64,000 nucleotides of DNA from positions 124,001 through 188,000 of the forward strand of contig NC_057762.1 of assembly GCF_010389155.1 (NCBI RefSeq), given 5' to 3'. The translations under genes and the position numbers were made by a program. Below, in pieces: positions 45,531 to 56,358 of the stretch. Under the pieces are notes generated by a model, which had not been told where the DNA came from, ran no database searches, and saw nothing but the letters and a program-made list of their open reading frames with translations. Every line of letters begins with the position of its first letter. The first letter of the stretch is position 1. The stretch is from Erigeron canadensis (lineage: Eukaryota; Streptophyta; Magnoliopsida; Asterales; Asteraceae).

Positions 45531-45807
45531 CTTTTGCTGGTGTTTTGGCCTTCAATTTCAATTAAACATGTATGATAGTATGTGAGTTACATAAAAAAAA
45601 TTTCAGTTAAACATGTATGGAGTTACATGTCATGTAACTCATGACATAAACACGGTGGATGTATAATTATAATTATACTAAGATATAATACTAACAATAA
45701 TAATACGAGTAATATGCCAAGTAAATTAAAATAGAAATCTTTATTAATGACATAGTGAGACATAATATCAGAGAACTGAACGAACCAAGCTTAACCAAAA
45801 ATTGCAA
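45531..45807. other. 3' flank of BAHD gene 1
   Basis: AT-rich and without a gene. It contains an 'aaacatgtatg' direct duplication at about 45,565-45,620. The truncated Copia meets host sequence here. Confidence 0.4.
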
Positions 45808-47217
45808 TTAGATGGATCGATCTTCATATGAATTTTGAGTAATAGTAGTAATGAACTCTTGATCGCATTCCAAATCCATCATATATTGTGGCAGAAGACA
45901 AATTTCCACACCCATGCTCCCGGCCCCATCCCGACCAGGAAACAATGTGATTTTGCCATCGGCCTTGTTTGCGCAACCACTTCTGGTAGCAACTGCTTTC
46001 CCCAATCCGAAGTCACAGGCGTACATGTCAAACCTTGGTGAGCTTCCAATGGTGACAGAAGTGTTGGACTGCTCAAAGATCCCACTCAGTTTCACTATCG
46101 ACGGGGATTTACACCAGGAGTCAATCCATCCTTTGACTGCCGTATCATCATGCTTCCTGATAGCCTCATTTAACTGCAAAGCCGCCCAACCAAGACCGTT
46201 GCTGATCAGATCCGCCACCGTTGCTGTTCCCTTCACCAGGTTAACCGGATTGCCAAAATAGTCACCAGGCAAAGGTGGGTTCAGCCTATGGCGGTTACTA
46301 GTTGCAAGCTTGCATACCGTTTCAGCATCTTGCGGTAGACGTCGGGCTCGTGTGATGCACCTCCACAGCAGTGCGGATACTGCCTGTAAACTTGATATCT
46401 TTTGGCATTCCGCCTCGGCGTTCGCCTTTGCTTTGAGTTTGGAGATGGAAGAGGATGACAAGTGGAAGAATCTCTCTGTTATGACCACCGCCTGCGGATC
46501 AGGAAATATTCGTTCGATGAATTGATGATGATGGGTGTAGGGAAGATTTATGATCGGATCACATCCCTTGATTGGTGTTCGTATGAAAGAAGACACATTA
46601 TTTTCATTATTTGTGTTGTTGTTGTTGTTGGATTTAAGAATGAGATATGTTTGGCTCCAAGAATCCATGAAACGCCAGAAAGAAGTTCCATCCGCCACAA
46701 CGTGGTTAATGGAGCCACCGATGAAGATACCATCCACAAGCTCGGTCACCTGAACTGATAACAACGGGAGAGTATGGCCGTCGTGGTTAATGGCGTGATT
46801 AAGGTCGAAGAATGGATGAAACAATGCGACATCATTTGGACCAAGGATGTCGGACACAGTTGCTGACGATGTCGCGTAAACGAATTTGATTCCGGGGCTG
46901 TTTTCGGGATCTAAATAGATGACGTACGATGGTGATGGGTTTGATTGTTTCCGAGTGGCCAGACGGCCGGCCAGAGGGTGGAACTTAGTGAGAGTGTCGG
47001 AGAGAGAACGGCGTAGGTCATCCAAAAAAGCGGACATTGAAAAATTATTAATTTCCTTGCTGGGTGGTGGTTTTGCAAAAAGAAGACCCTTTTGGCTGTA
47101 GTTGATGTTGAGGTAAACGAGCTCAAAAGGTGTCAAGTGGATTGGTTCTTCTGGGAGCGGGTGTGATGGTTTGATAAACCATTCGGAAACCCAAGTTACA
47201 GTTGGCGCCGGAGCCAT
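45808..47217 (-). CDS. BAHD acyltransferase 1
   Basis: An intronless 469-residue enzyme of the BAHD family, the usual length. These cytosolic enzymes transfer acyl groups from acyl-CoA to alcohols or amines in plant secondary metabolism. The catalytic HxxxDG is NHVVADGTSFW at about residue 171-176. The DFGWG structural motif reads DFGLG at about residue 402, followed by KAVATRSG. The N-terminus VTWVSEWFIKPSHP.. and HPLAGRL (about residues 82-88) fit the uncharacterized acetyltransferase At3g50280-like clade. An Asn-rich insert (about residues 190-203) lies in the crossover loop. The start at 47,217 has an ATG; a TATA-like AATATATAATT lies about 110 bp upstream. It is paralogous to the gene at 50,980-52,320. 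Substrate unknown. The frame is intact, so expression is plausible. Confidence 0.93.
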   Translation of the reverse strand: MAPAPTVTWVSEWFIKPSHPLPEEPIHLTPFELVYLNINYSQKGLLFAKPPPSKEINNFSMSAFLDDLRRSLSDTLTKFHPLAGRLATRKQSNPSPSYVIYLDPENSPGIKFVYATSSATVSDILGPNDVALFHPFFDLNHAINHDGHTLPLLSVQVTELVDGIFIGGSINHVVADGTSFWRFMDSWSQTYLILKSNNNNNTNNENNVSSFIRTPIKGCDPIINLPYTHHHQFIERIFPDPQAVVITERFFHLSSSSISKLKAKANAEAECQKISSLQAVSALLWRCITRARRLPQDAETVCKLATSNRHRLNPPLPGDYFGNPVNLVKGTATVADLISNGLGWAALQLNEAIRKHDDTAVKGWIDSWCKSPSIVKLSGIFEQSNTSVTIGSSPRFDMYACDFGLGKAVATRSGCANKADGKITLFPGRDGAGSMGVEICLLPQYMMDLECDQEFITTITQNSYEDRSI

Positions 47218-47700
47218 CTATCTATCTGGTTAATTACTTAGGAGGAAGATCGGATGGAATAATAATGGAACGCACAATTCATTTCATTTGATTTATTTAT
47301 GGACGTACGACGTATCTAATTAATTATATATTCATTTTCATCAATAGTTTATGAAAAATTCCCTTCCTAGTTTTGGCTCATTGATATGATTTTATTTCTC
47401 TTACTTATTTTTTCTTAAAAAAACAAAAATGATAATAACAACTTATTACAAGCTTTAAAAGTTAATACATTACTTGTTAAAAGTCACCTATTCACCTTTA
47501 TAGCAATGTATAAATTTTAATGAAACAAAAAACCTTTCATTAACAAATCTCTTTTCTTTCACTTCAGTTTAAACTAGTTTGTTTTTCTATTTAAAAAACT
47601 TTTTATAAACCTATTATGATGAAATTGTAAATATAAAAAGTTAACGTTTAAATTGTAAAATTGGGAAAACCTAAATTCTAAAAGTTTGGTGGCTAAAAAA
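47218..47700. other. Promoter side of BAHD gene 1
   Basis: AT-rich and noncoding. A TATA-like run on the minus strand is at about 47,317-47,330. Nothing else was recognised. Confidence 0.45.
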
Positions 47701-47711
47701 AGTGGCTGCAA

Positions 47712-47981
47712 TTGGTGACTTTAATAATGGTCTGGTGCTTATGCAATGCTAGAAATAATCTAATCTTCAAAGGAACTCAACGCAACGTGGTTGTAGTAGT
47801 GGATAAAACTGAAATCATGGCTTTCATTTGGATCAAAAGTAGAACACAAAATTACAATTTGTCTTGGTGTATTCGGGGTATAACCTATGATATGGGTGAG
47901 GTTCATGAGGTTCATGTAACAACTATATATTCACATATAAACATACGTAGTTATAAGTATAACTTGATATTTCATATGTAA
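47712..47981 (+). pseudogene. LINE (L1-type) ORF2 C-terminal scrap
   Basis: The peptide has the WCLCNARNNLIFKG and FIWIKSRTQNYNLSW pattern found after the zf-RVT domain at the C-terminus of plant non-LTR retrotransposon polymerases, where the motif is W..WxARNxxIFxG. No RT core is nearby. It is 5'-truncated, as is usual for LINEs. Confidence 0.62.
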
Positions 47982-48172
47982 ACGAATATGTTTACATATA
48001 CAATTCACATATAAATATCAAGTTATAATATAAAAGTTCTCATGAATTCAGAACGGTTTTCACATTAACCTTTTAATTTCTCCTATGATAATAAAATATT
48101 GTGTACTATGTATTGGGCTTCGCTTTAGTAGCTCGATGGGCTTAGTCTATACTGTATTTATCTAATTACAAT

Positions 48173-48577
48173 CAATAATGTTTTTATAAATATCGGTATT
48201 TTAGTCTTATCGGTGTGATACCCGGTACCGGTGTTACCGGTATTATCACTATGGTTAATTCCATAGTTTATTTTAACTAGTCAAAATACCAGTATAATAC
48301 ACTAAAAAATAATACCAAATAATTATTTTATAATAAAATATAACTTTTAAAGTTTACAAACAATAAAAAATAATAACATCAAACTATCACAAAAATCATT
48401 ATAAATAAAAAAAAATTAATAAAATGAAAAACCGGTTTTACAACACGAGGAAAACCAGAAAATGTCGACAGTAATGAATAGTGAAAATACCTGACAAAAT
48501 ACTAGACTAATTTTACCGGAGTATACTTCGATATCGTTAATACCGGCCGAGATATACTGGTATTTTTAAAATATTGC
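48173..48577. mobile_element. hAT-like MITE
   Basis: Termini CAATAATGTTTTTATAAATA and (complement) GCAATATTTTAAAAATACC are flanked by TTACAAT on both sides (48,166-48,172 and 48,578-48,584). Repeated TACCGG phrases and the interior resemble the inner arms of the foldback element at 24,955-26,386. Confidence 0.68.
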
Positions 48578-48938
48578 TTACAATAATAATAAAAGAGAGT
48601 CTTAAACTCCATCTTTATTAAATAACAACCATTTGATGCATTTCAATCTTTATATTTTAACCATTGTATCATATTATTGGGCCATGATATCTTTGATCCA
48701 TTTACATTTCGCATATGCTATAAATAAACCATAGTATTAATAATTATATATTTATTTTAAGGGCTTAGCTTGATGCATGACTGCATTATTTTCTGATGAA
48801 GTTATCTTGAAAATCAAAAGGTATTTTTGTAATATATCAATCTACGAACTTTACATTTAACTGGCACATTTGATTTTTTCTTATTTTAAAATAACTTATA
48901 ATACTTTGTTTAGAGTTTGGATTCAAATGGAGTTTTGA
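48578..48938. other. AT-rich spacer
   Basis: No gene or repeat structure was recognised. Confidence 0.4.
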
Positions 48939-48940
48939 TA

Positions 48941-49210
48941 CTCCTTGCATCCCACTAAACTTATCCACTTTTATATTTTCAAAGTCAAATTTTACGAACT
49001 TAGACCATAAATATTTTTGTTTGTGTTATAGATTATTTGATAAAAGTTATATAAATTGATTGTATTTTAGAGGTATATTTCATTGGTATAACTTTTATCG
49101 ACTAATATATAACACAAATAAAAATATTTATGGTCAAATTTCGTAAAATTTGACCTTGAAAATATAAAAGTGGACAAATTTAGTGGGAACAAGTTTAGTG
49201 GGACGAAGAG
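48941..49210. mobile_element. Stowaway (Tc1/Mariner) MITE
   Basis: The 270-bp element is flanked by TA on both sides. Terminal inverted repeats start CTCCTTGCATCCCACTAAAC and (complement) CTCTTCGTCCCACTAAAC, close to the Stowaway opening CTCCCTCCGTCCCA. The inverted repeat extends about 60 bp, with one internal duplication of AGTTTAGTGGGA on the right. Confidence 0.85.
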
Positions 49211-49212
49211 TA

Positions 49213-50979
49213 TAACTTTTAAGTTTCAACCAGAATTGCATTATTATCTCTAATATCCTTATCAGTATAAAAGAGCCCCTTAAATTTCTATTAAAAAAAC
49301 CACAACCCTTAAATGGAAAACTAAGTTTAAATTGTAACATTTAGATTGATTTGCTAACTTTATCTTCTTTTTTGAGATTTACTAAATTATATTTAAACTC
49401 CCTTTCAATTAACAACAATATGTCATTTTAACGTTTATTGATTTGCTGATTTCATATATTTTTTTTTAAGATTTGCTAACCCTATTTGGGGATTTTTTGC
49501 TTTTTAATGCGAGTCTGATTACAATAACTTAGTTTAGACTCTCTGTTATGATACTTGATTCGCACCTGTCATAAACTAAAAAGATAGCAAGATGAAAATT
49601 ATAAAGGTCATCCCACTTTCCAAGTTTTATTTATTTTTATTTTTCATTTTTTTAGAATCTCATTTAAGAATGGTTTAGGTTGTGATACCACATGGTATAC
49701 TCCTCATTGAGGTCAATATTCCACTCAAAATTTAAGTTTTGTTATACATTTATAATATTTTTAATGTACTTTTAAAATTTTCATATATGTTTATAATGTT
49801 TTGCATATTTTTGGCTTGTCTTTGATAGAATTTTTTTAGTTTTGCTTCTTTTAGATTTTTACTTACATACCGCCTCTGCTGCTATTCTAATAATATTGAC
49901 TCATGACACGCGTCCCAATCATTTGTCATGTCACTTGCCTGATCGCATAACCTTATCTCAACCTCCTTTGAAAAATTTAAATAAAAAGACATAAAAAAAC
50001 TAGAACCAATCAACAGGTAGCAAATAATGAAAAAAGATGAAATTTTAAGATTATCCATATTTATTTTTTTTCATGTAATGATTTATGGTTTGTAAGATAA
50101 ATAATTTTGAATGATTAAAATAAATTTTGTCATGAGAAAAAAATAGAGGGATATGTAGCCTAGAATTGATCACTAATTTTATTTTTTTTAGTTCTCAAAT
50201 AACCATTCGTCTTTTTATTTAAATCCCGATATTGAACAATGCTACTCTTTTTAACTTTTGGTCTAGATCCACACCGGTTATCGCAATGTCATTTAGTGTG
50301 GGAGCACGAGAAAAGCAACAACCGACAATCTATAATTAAGAAAGGAAAGTAAAATATGGAGATGGATGATTTGAAAATATATTCAAGTATATTTACGAAA
50401 AAATAACTTTTAAAAAAGTTCAACACACTTTTGTTGAATTCAATATTTATTTTCTAAATTGATTAGCCTGATGAATCACCAATTGAAGCCACTAAAGAGC
50501 CAACTGCGCCAGCTCCAAAAAGAGTTGAAGATAACTAATTCCGAACCAAAGGTGGCAATAGATCTTGTAAATCGACTTTCAGCCATGAACAAGTCAGGGT
50601 TAAGTGAAAGAACCTCGTTCCCAGAATCGACATTATGAGATCTACTTCTGCAATCAATTTCTTTAGTGGAATTTAGAATTTGATAATTGATATATGTAGT
50701 TATTCGTGTGATGGAACAAAAGCTTAATCTGAATTGCATGTGTAATACTCGTAAATAAATTGAGTTGTTGCACTATGAGTAATTATTATGTTCCATTTAA
50801 TGGTTAATTAAAGTGCTCCTAATGCAAACCGTCTGTCGTCGAATCCAAAGTTTTAACAAAAGTACTGCGTTATTCATAATCAATCATGCATATCACAATG
50901 AAGTTTTAACATTTTTTTTCTTCTAAAACAAATTCCAAACTTGAAAGGACGAGGGAAATCGCAAGTAGGAAGAACATTA
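49213..50979. other. AT-rich intergenic region between the BAHD genes
   Basis: I find no gene. A minus-strand frame at 50,476-50,739 has no recognisable domain and is probably chance. Confidence 0.45.
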
Positions 50980-52320
50980 CTAGAGCTGCACAAGACTCAT
51001 AAACTCTTGGTCAGTTTCAAAAAGCGCCATGGTTTCCGGTAGCAGGGAGAGATCCACATCCATAAGTCCTTCACCGTCGCGTGGCCGTCCGGCGTTCAAG
51101 GAGACCTTGGCGTCAAACTTCATCGCATTCCCACACAACACCGCCACTCCTTTCCCCAACCCAAATTCAACACCGTACATATCAGACTTTGGTGAACTCG
51201 ACATACTTACACCAACCCCATCATAAATCACGTCCATTTTATGCACAATCGGATTCTTCACCCATGATTCCGCATACTCACGGATCTGTTTATCCCCATG
51301 GTTAACCACCAACTCGTGCAATTGCTTCGCCGCCCACCCGATACTGTGATCCAGCAGCTCCCCGGCGGTTGTTTTTATTCCCACGGTTTGAATCGCAACA
51401 CCGAAGTAGTGTTCTGGCAAAGGTGGTGACATCCTGCTTCTGACGTTCACCGGCAATTTGCAAGAGGTTTCTTTTTCAGCCGGAAACCGCCTGGCCCGGA
51501 TCACGCACCGCCATATCACTGCCAAGAGCGTCTGTAAAGTGGATATCCTTGTGGTGCTGCATTCTGAGTTCACTTTTGCTTTGAGTTTAGCCATAGCATT
51601 TGAGTTAAGATGGAAGATTCGCTGTCGTACCAATGGCGGATTTGGTCTGTTGACGTATTCATCTTGATGGGCGAAGGGGAGGGAGATGATCGGGTCGCAT
51701 CCTTCCGGAACCCATCGCTTGAGAACAGGAGGTGCGATCGGTTTGGACAGGAACACTTGCGATAACGAGTTGAAAAAATGCCAGAAGGAAGTTCCATCAG
51801 CCACCGTGTGGCTCATTGAACAACCGACAAAGATTCCATCAACAAGTTCCGTGACTTGAATCGACACCAACGACTTCTGGTGCCCATCGTGACCGATAGT
51901 CTTGTGATGATCGAAAAACGATTCCATGATCAGCGGAACATCGGTGGGTGTAAGAAGATCATCAATCGCCAAGTTGACCGAGGCATGTATGAATCTTGCC
52001 CCCGGACTGTTCTCCGGGTTGATGAAGATGACCACAGAAGGCGGGTTTGTTTGTTTTACGGTGGCTAAACGGCCGGCGAGTGGGTGGAAATGAGTGAGTG
52101 TGTCGGAAAGGGAGTCTTTGAGACGGTGCAGGAAGTCGGCCGTGGAGAAGTCTTTTTTGGTTTGGGGGGGCAAGGAGTAGAGGAGACCCTTTTGAATGTA
52201 AGTTAGGTTGAGCATGGCGAGATCCCATGGGGCCATGTAAGTTGGTTTTTTAGCTTCTTCTGATACGAATTTTGGTTTGATGAAGCAATCTGATATCATT
52301 TTCAAACTTGCAGACTCCAT
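50980..52320 (-). CDS. BAHD acyltransferase 2
   Basis: An intronless BAHD acyltransferase of 446 residues if started at the ATG at 52,320 (MESASLKMISDCFIKPKF). The open frame extends eight codons further only through a TTG at 52,344, so I prefer the ATG, which sits in CACCTCCATGG. The catalytic motif is SHTVADGTSFW at about residues 170-175. The C-terminal motif reads EFGLGKGVAV in place of DFGWG, at about residue 387. HPLAGRL is present near residue 80. It is paralogous to the gene 3.8 kb away on the same strand. It should act as an acyl-CoA-dependent transferase in the cytosol. Substrate unknown; expression is plausible since the frame is intact. Confidence 0.93.
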   Translation of the reverse strand: MESASLKMISDCFIKPKFVSEEAKKPTYMAPWDLAMLNLTYIQKGLLYSLPPQTKKDFSTADFLHRLKDSLSDTLTHFHPLAGRLATVKQTNPPSVVIFINPENSPGARFIHASVNLAIDDLLTPTDVPLIMESFFDHHKTIGHDGHQKSLVSIQVTELVDGIFVGCSMSHTVADGTSFWHFFNSLSQVFLSKPIAPPVLKRWVPEGCDPIISLPFAHQDEYVNRPNPPLVRQRIFHLNSNAMAKLKAKVNSECSTTRISTLQTLLAVIWRCVIRARRFPAEKETSCKLPVNVRSRMSPPLPEHYFGVAIQTVGIKTTAGELLDHSIGWAAKQLHELVVNHGDKQIREYAESWVKNPIVHKMDVIYDGVGVSMSSSPKSDMYGVEFGLGKGVAVLCGNAMKFDAKVSLNAGRPRDGEGLMDVDLSLLPETMALFETDQEFMSLVQL

Positions 52321-52344
52321 GGAGGTGGCTTTCTTTCTGTCCAA

Positions 52345-53205
52345 AAAACAATCAAGTAATTACTATAGAATTTTGATTAGAACAAATGAAATGAAATGAA
52401 TGCTAAAAAGAAAATAAACCTAACGTGAGACAAACATTTAAGCTAGAACAAGCTAGCACTTTTCGCACACAACCGGATGGGATAAATATAATCCTCTTAT
52501 TTGCAAAGTACTAAGGCACCTTCATTTGACCTCTTATTACAGAAGGAAACTAAAATATACTGTATGAAAATACAGAAGAAGAAGCAGTTGATGATATGAT
52601 GCAAATATTTATGAGAGCAAATTCAGATTATCAAAGCAAATAAAGAACTGATCTTTCTATCTAAAGTCTAAACTTTAAGATGCAAATACAAGATCGTTCA
52701 AACTTTAGCGCGCAGTGACTCAAATTTCACACTAATCCGAATTAATATCATCCAAGTAAACATCAATTAAACTTCAATTCAAATAAAAGAGATACACTTA
52801 TAATTTAGAATTAAACCGAGAAGAATATAGGAATGATTTACCGATCAGATAAAGTTGCAGATAGGATTAATTCCTTGCCTAATTTTAGACCGAGAAACAA
52901 ATTGCCTGCTGGATTTGGAGACGAAGATCGGATTCCGTTGCTCTAATTTACCGCCGCCGATAAAGGAAGAAGCTACAATCCAATCCTCTATATATATATA
53001 TAGGGAGTCTTATTTTAAAAAACCATGATAACTCTTAAATTATATATTGGATCACATGTTTTTTTTTCCATTCACATGTGAAACGTTATAAATATACATG
53101 TTATAGACAAAAAAATGTTTTTTTTTTTCAAAACCTTATATATATACCAATTTATTAACATGTGAACGAAAATGTGAACATATTTATTCACAAATTTTTT
53201 CAAAA
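52345..53205. other. Upstream region of BAHD gene 2
   Basis: It is noncoding. The bases from about 52,850 to 52,985 on the minus strand look like a 5' leader (GCGGCGGTAAATTAGAGCAA..) that could be joined to the gene by a leader intron, but I cannot fix splice sites. A TA-run at about 52,990 begins the next repeat. Confidence 0.4.
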
Positions 53206-53213
53206 CCTTATAT

Positions 53214-54296
53214 ATATATAGGGGAGCATTCAAATACATACAGTAAAAAAAATAAGAATGAGTAAGAACATACCTGAGCCATTCAAAATTCATCTATTTC
53301 TCTGATCTAACGTACTTACAAACTCAACAAGCCATATCTCCAATCATTATCATATCATCCACCACTCCACCAACATCCCTCTCCTATTTTTCTTCTCACC
53401 TACTATTTTATCAAAGTTCATTCCAATCAACCAAAAAATAGATCATTAAAAATCATTAATCATCTTCTCCTTTCCAGAATAATATTAACTATATACTAAT
53501 TTTGAAAAAAATATGGTTGGCCATAACCCTAGACGAAAGTATCTCTGCTTTTGGTGATGAAGGTTATAAATGGCGGCAATGATGGTAGTTTCTTATGGTT
53601 GGCAACGATAATGGTGTTTTTCATGTAAACTTTCTCGAGCCTTTACCTTTTCAAACCGATCACCCTTACAAGTTTTTGGGTGATCAGCGGCATCATGAAA
53701 CGGATGATGGGTTCATAAAAATGCATCCAACATTTTACTGTGCATCCATTTTTTTCTATAGTTATGCGTCCAATTTTTGTGCATCCAAGATTTCAAGTTA
53801 TTTGTGTTTTCACTCTTTGTGCATCCAAATTATTGTATCCTTTTTGTGCGTCCAAAAACAAAAAGTAGTATTATCTGCGATCGATGCACCAACATAGCTA
53901 CTACTTCCTATATTTACCTATGCTCGTGTAAATGTGTTGTGTAATTGTTAATTTAAAAAATGGATGCATCTGGTGATTAAAAATAAGGATGCACAATCTT
54001 ATCTCAAATTTGGTGCATCCATAGCAAGTTTTATAAAATTTAATAAAATTAATATCAAATGAAAGAGCACAAAAATTCGAGTTTAATCATATATTTAAAT
54101 TGGAATAATGGTTATTAATTTTCATGTTATGTCTATATGAAGATTTTTGGGGTGAAAAAGATTGTAGATGAGAGAGAGAGAAAACTAGAAAAGACGAAAG
54201 AGAGAGAGAAAACTAGAATAGACAGAAAATCCCAAATTTACCCACTGTTCGCACGGTTCGTATTTTTGATGGGTTCGTAGGGGAAGGGGACCATAT
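53214..54296. mobile_element. TA-bounded repeat with TGCATCC motifs
   Basis: The segment is bounded by TATATATATAGGGGAGC on the left and GGGGACCATATATATATA on the right, a short terminal inverted repeat at TA tracts. Inside, TGTGCATCCA or TGCGTCCA occurs about eight times (53,720-54,015). No reliable gene is present. The class is uncertain. Confidence 0.45.
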
Positions 54297-54304
54297 ATAT
54301 ATAT

Positions 54305-54530
54305 ATATATATAGGGGATGGTAATATAAGGCTGTTAGGTATTATATGTGGAACACTCACATATTGTTTTTTTAATCTATAAAAATAATTGGGGCGATGG
54401 GGCCCAAGTATTTATTTATTAATCAAGAAATATCAAAAAATTTGTATGTGAGAGGTTCTATACCTAAGCTTAGGTGCCGAACACACTTATATTTACTTTT
54501 CTCATATATATATATATATATATATATATT
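54305..54530. repeat. Short TA-bounded repeat
   Basis: About 200 bp lies between two (TA)n runs, opening TATATAGGGGATGG like the neighbour. No coding potential. Confidence 0.35.
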
Positions 54531-54571
54531 AGTCCTAATATGATATTTATATAAGAATAGTTATTATAAAA

Positions 54572-54835
54572 TCTATATTACTATATAAAGCAAACACTCC
54601 TTCCCCTTTAAGTAATTAAGAACCTGAAATGACCATATTACCCTTCTTATTTATCACTAATTTAAACATCTTTACCTATATACCTATAATACCCTTAATA
54701 AAATAAACTACAACATAGATTCTCCAATCCTTAAATAACCTTATTAACCCTTACCGCCGCACATCATCGCCACAATTGCCGCAGCCACATCTTTGTCGTT
54801 ACCACCATCACCGCTGCATCGCGCGGGCACCCTGT
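54572..54835 (+). mobile_element. Helitron-like element
   Basis: It opens TCTATATTACTATATAAAGC after A and ends with GCATCGCGCGGGCACC and TGTCTCG before T. The GC-hairpin end is typical; the last four bases read CTCG rather than CTRR. Confidence 0.5.
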
Positions 54836-55059
54836 CTCGTAACTATTATTGTAAAATAAGTAAAGACAAAACTATAAGTAGGAGGTCTTGGTTTTAAGAC
54901 TTGGCACCTGCCTTACAAGTTTTTAGTTTTTTTCAACTTGAAACAAACTTTTTTGACAAATTATATTTTTGTACGTGATGTATCTGAATGCACTATTAGA
55001 CACTTATATATATTATAAAAGAAAATGTAAAATTGATTTTTATCCTACCATAAATGAAT

Positions 55060-55270
55060 CGATAAGAATTGGTGCATCATAATTTAGGCAAACGAATCAA
55101 TACGATGTATTGGTGCATCATAGTTTAGAACTTTAGATAGATTGATGAATTCACGTATATATTGCTGCATCGTAATATAGACAGATGAATCAATATGTAT
55201 AAATTGGTGCATCATATTTTTGACAAATAATGATTTAGACAAATGAATTGGCATGTATAAGAAACTGTAT
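55060..55270. repeat. TTGGTGCATCATA repeats
   Basis: About four units of roughly 60 bp contain GGTGCATCATA and 'acgaatcaata' type phrases. No gene. Confidence 0.5.
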
Positions 55271-55290
55271 CAATATATATATATATATAC

Positions 55291-55603
55291 TCTATATTAA
55301 AGAAAATACCCATGTTAAAAGTTATATGGGGGAAATGTCTAAAATGCCCTTTTATGTAATATTTTCACCTACAAGGCTACAATCCTTTAAAATATTTTCA
55401 CATACACTATTCTCTTAACATTAATAATTAAATTACACTATCAATCCTTTATTTTTCTAAAATATCTCCATTAACCTTTTAAATCAATTACTTTTATATA
55501 AATTATCTACGGCACTCGACGTCGCATTCACCACCAACACTCGCCTCCACCACCATACCATCGCTGTCACGACCACCGCCGCATCGCGCTGGTACAATGC
55601 TAG
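55291..55603 (+). mobile_element. Non-autonomous Helitron
   Basis: The 313-bp element starts TCTATATTAAAGAAAATACC and ends with a CGCCGCATCGCGCTGG hairpin region and CTAG, followed by T. It has no ORF. Confidence 0.7.
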
Positions 55604-55620
55604 TATATATATATATATAT

Positions 55621-56255
55621 TGTTGAGTCATGGATTCACTGAGAGACTCAGCGAGGCACTTCATCAGCGAGTTCTCAGCGAGCTCTCAGCGACCTACATT
55701 ATCTTCGAGTTAAAGGATAAGTTCAATGACTCACCGTTATATTTGTAAGTCAAATATGGGCGGCAAAATGAAGATAAAAAGAATGGTCCTAAAGACACGT
55801 GTTGATCAAGAAGATTGAAGACATGTGATCATGTACCAAAACGGTACCAGGGTCTTTCTCTCTCATACCGGATTTGGAAACAAATAAGATGAAGACAGAG
55901 AACCCTGCAGATCTGAGAGATCCACCAATAGATGGTTGACAACCTTGAGGTGTCAACATCTATTGGGTTGTCATGTGATTCCCATCTCTGCCTATATAAG
56001 GACTCACTTGACCCAGCCACAACTCTCGTTGGTGTAGTTCTGCAATTGTCACTTTGTGTGTTCCTTATTGTTGTAGAACATCTAAGTTTTTGTGTGTCAA
56101 AAACTTAAACAAGTATTTTTTCTTTTTCTTCTTTGTAAACCAACCATGTATTCACTGTTTAATTAATATATACATATAGTTAAACGTGTTTACTTTATTT
56201 GTTTGTGTTTACTTAATTAAGTTTACATTAGTTGTAACTTAACTTAATCTGTGCA
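55621..56255 (+). repeat. Copia LTR, left copy
   Basis: The 635-bp LTR starts TGTTGAGTCATGG and ends CTGTGCA. It has a TATATAAG box at about 55,993. It matches 62,571-63,015 except for about 180 bp at 55,705-55,887 that is absent from the right copy. No PBS follows; the Athila tail begins within a few bases. It contains 'cagcgag' repeats near its start. Confidence 0.78.
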
Positions 56256-56358
56256 AACGTGATCTACCTTCATTCTTTAACCTGCAATACTAATACAAAA
56301 CACAATTTTCCTATTCCTAAAAATGTACGTTAGTACCTAACCTAAAATTCTTGCTTTC

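Noticed and set aside
52321..52344. Longer N-terminus for BAHD gene 2 (454 residues)
   Set aside because: The extension begins at TTG; the first ATG in good context is at 52,320.
53595..53897. 100-codon plus-strand ORF (MVGNDNGVFHVNFLEPL..)
   Set aside because: Half of it is the translation of the repeated TGCATCCA phrase in a TA-bounded repeat. No domain is visible.
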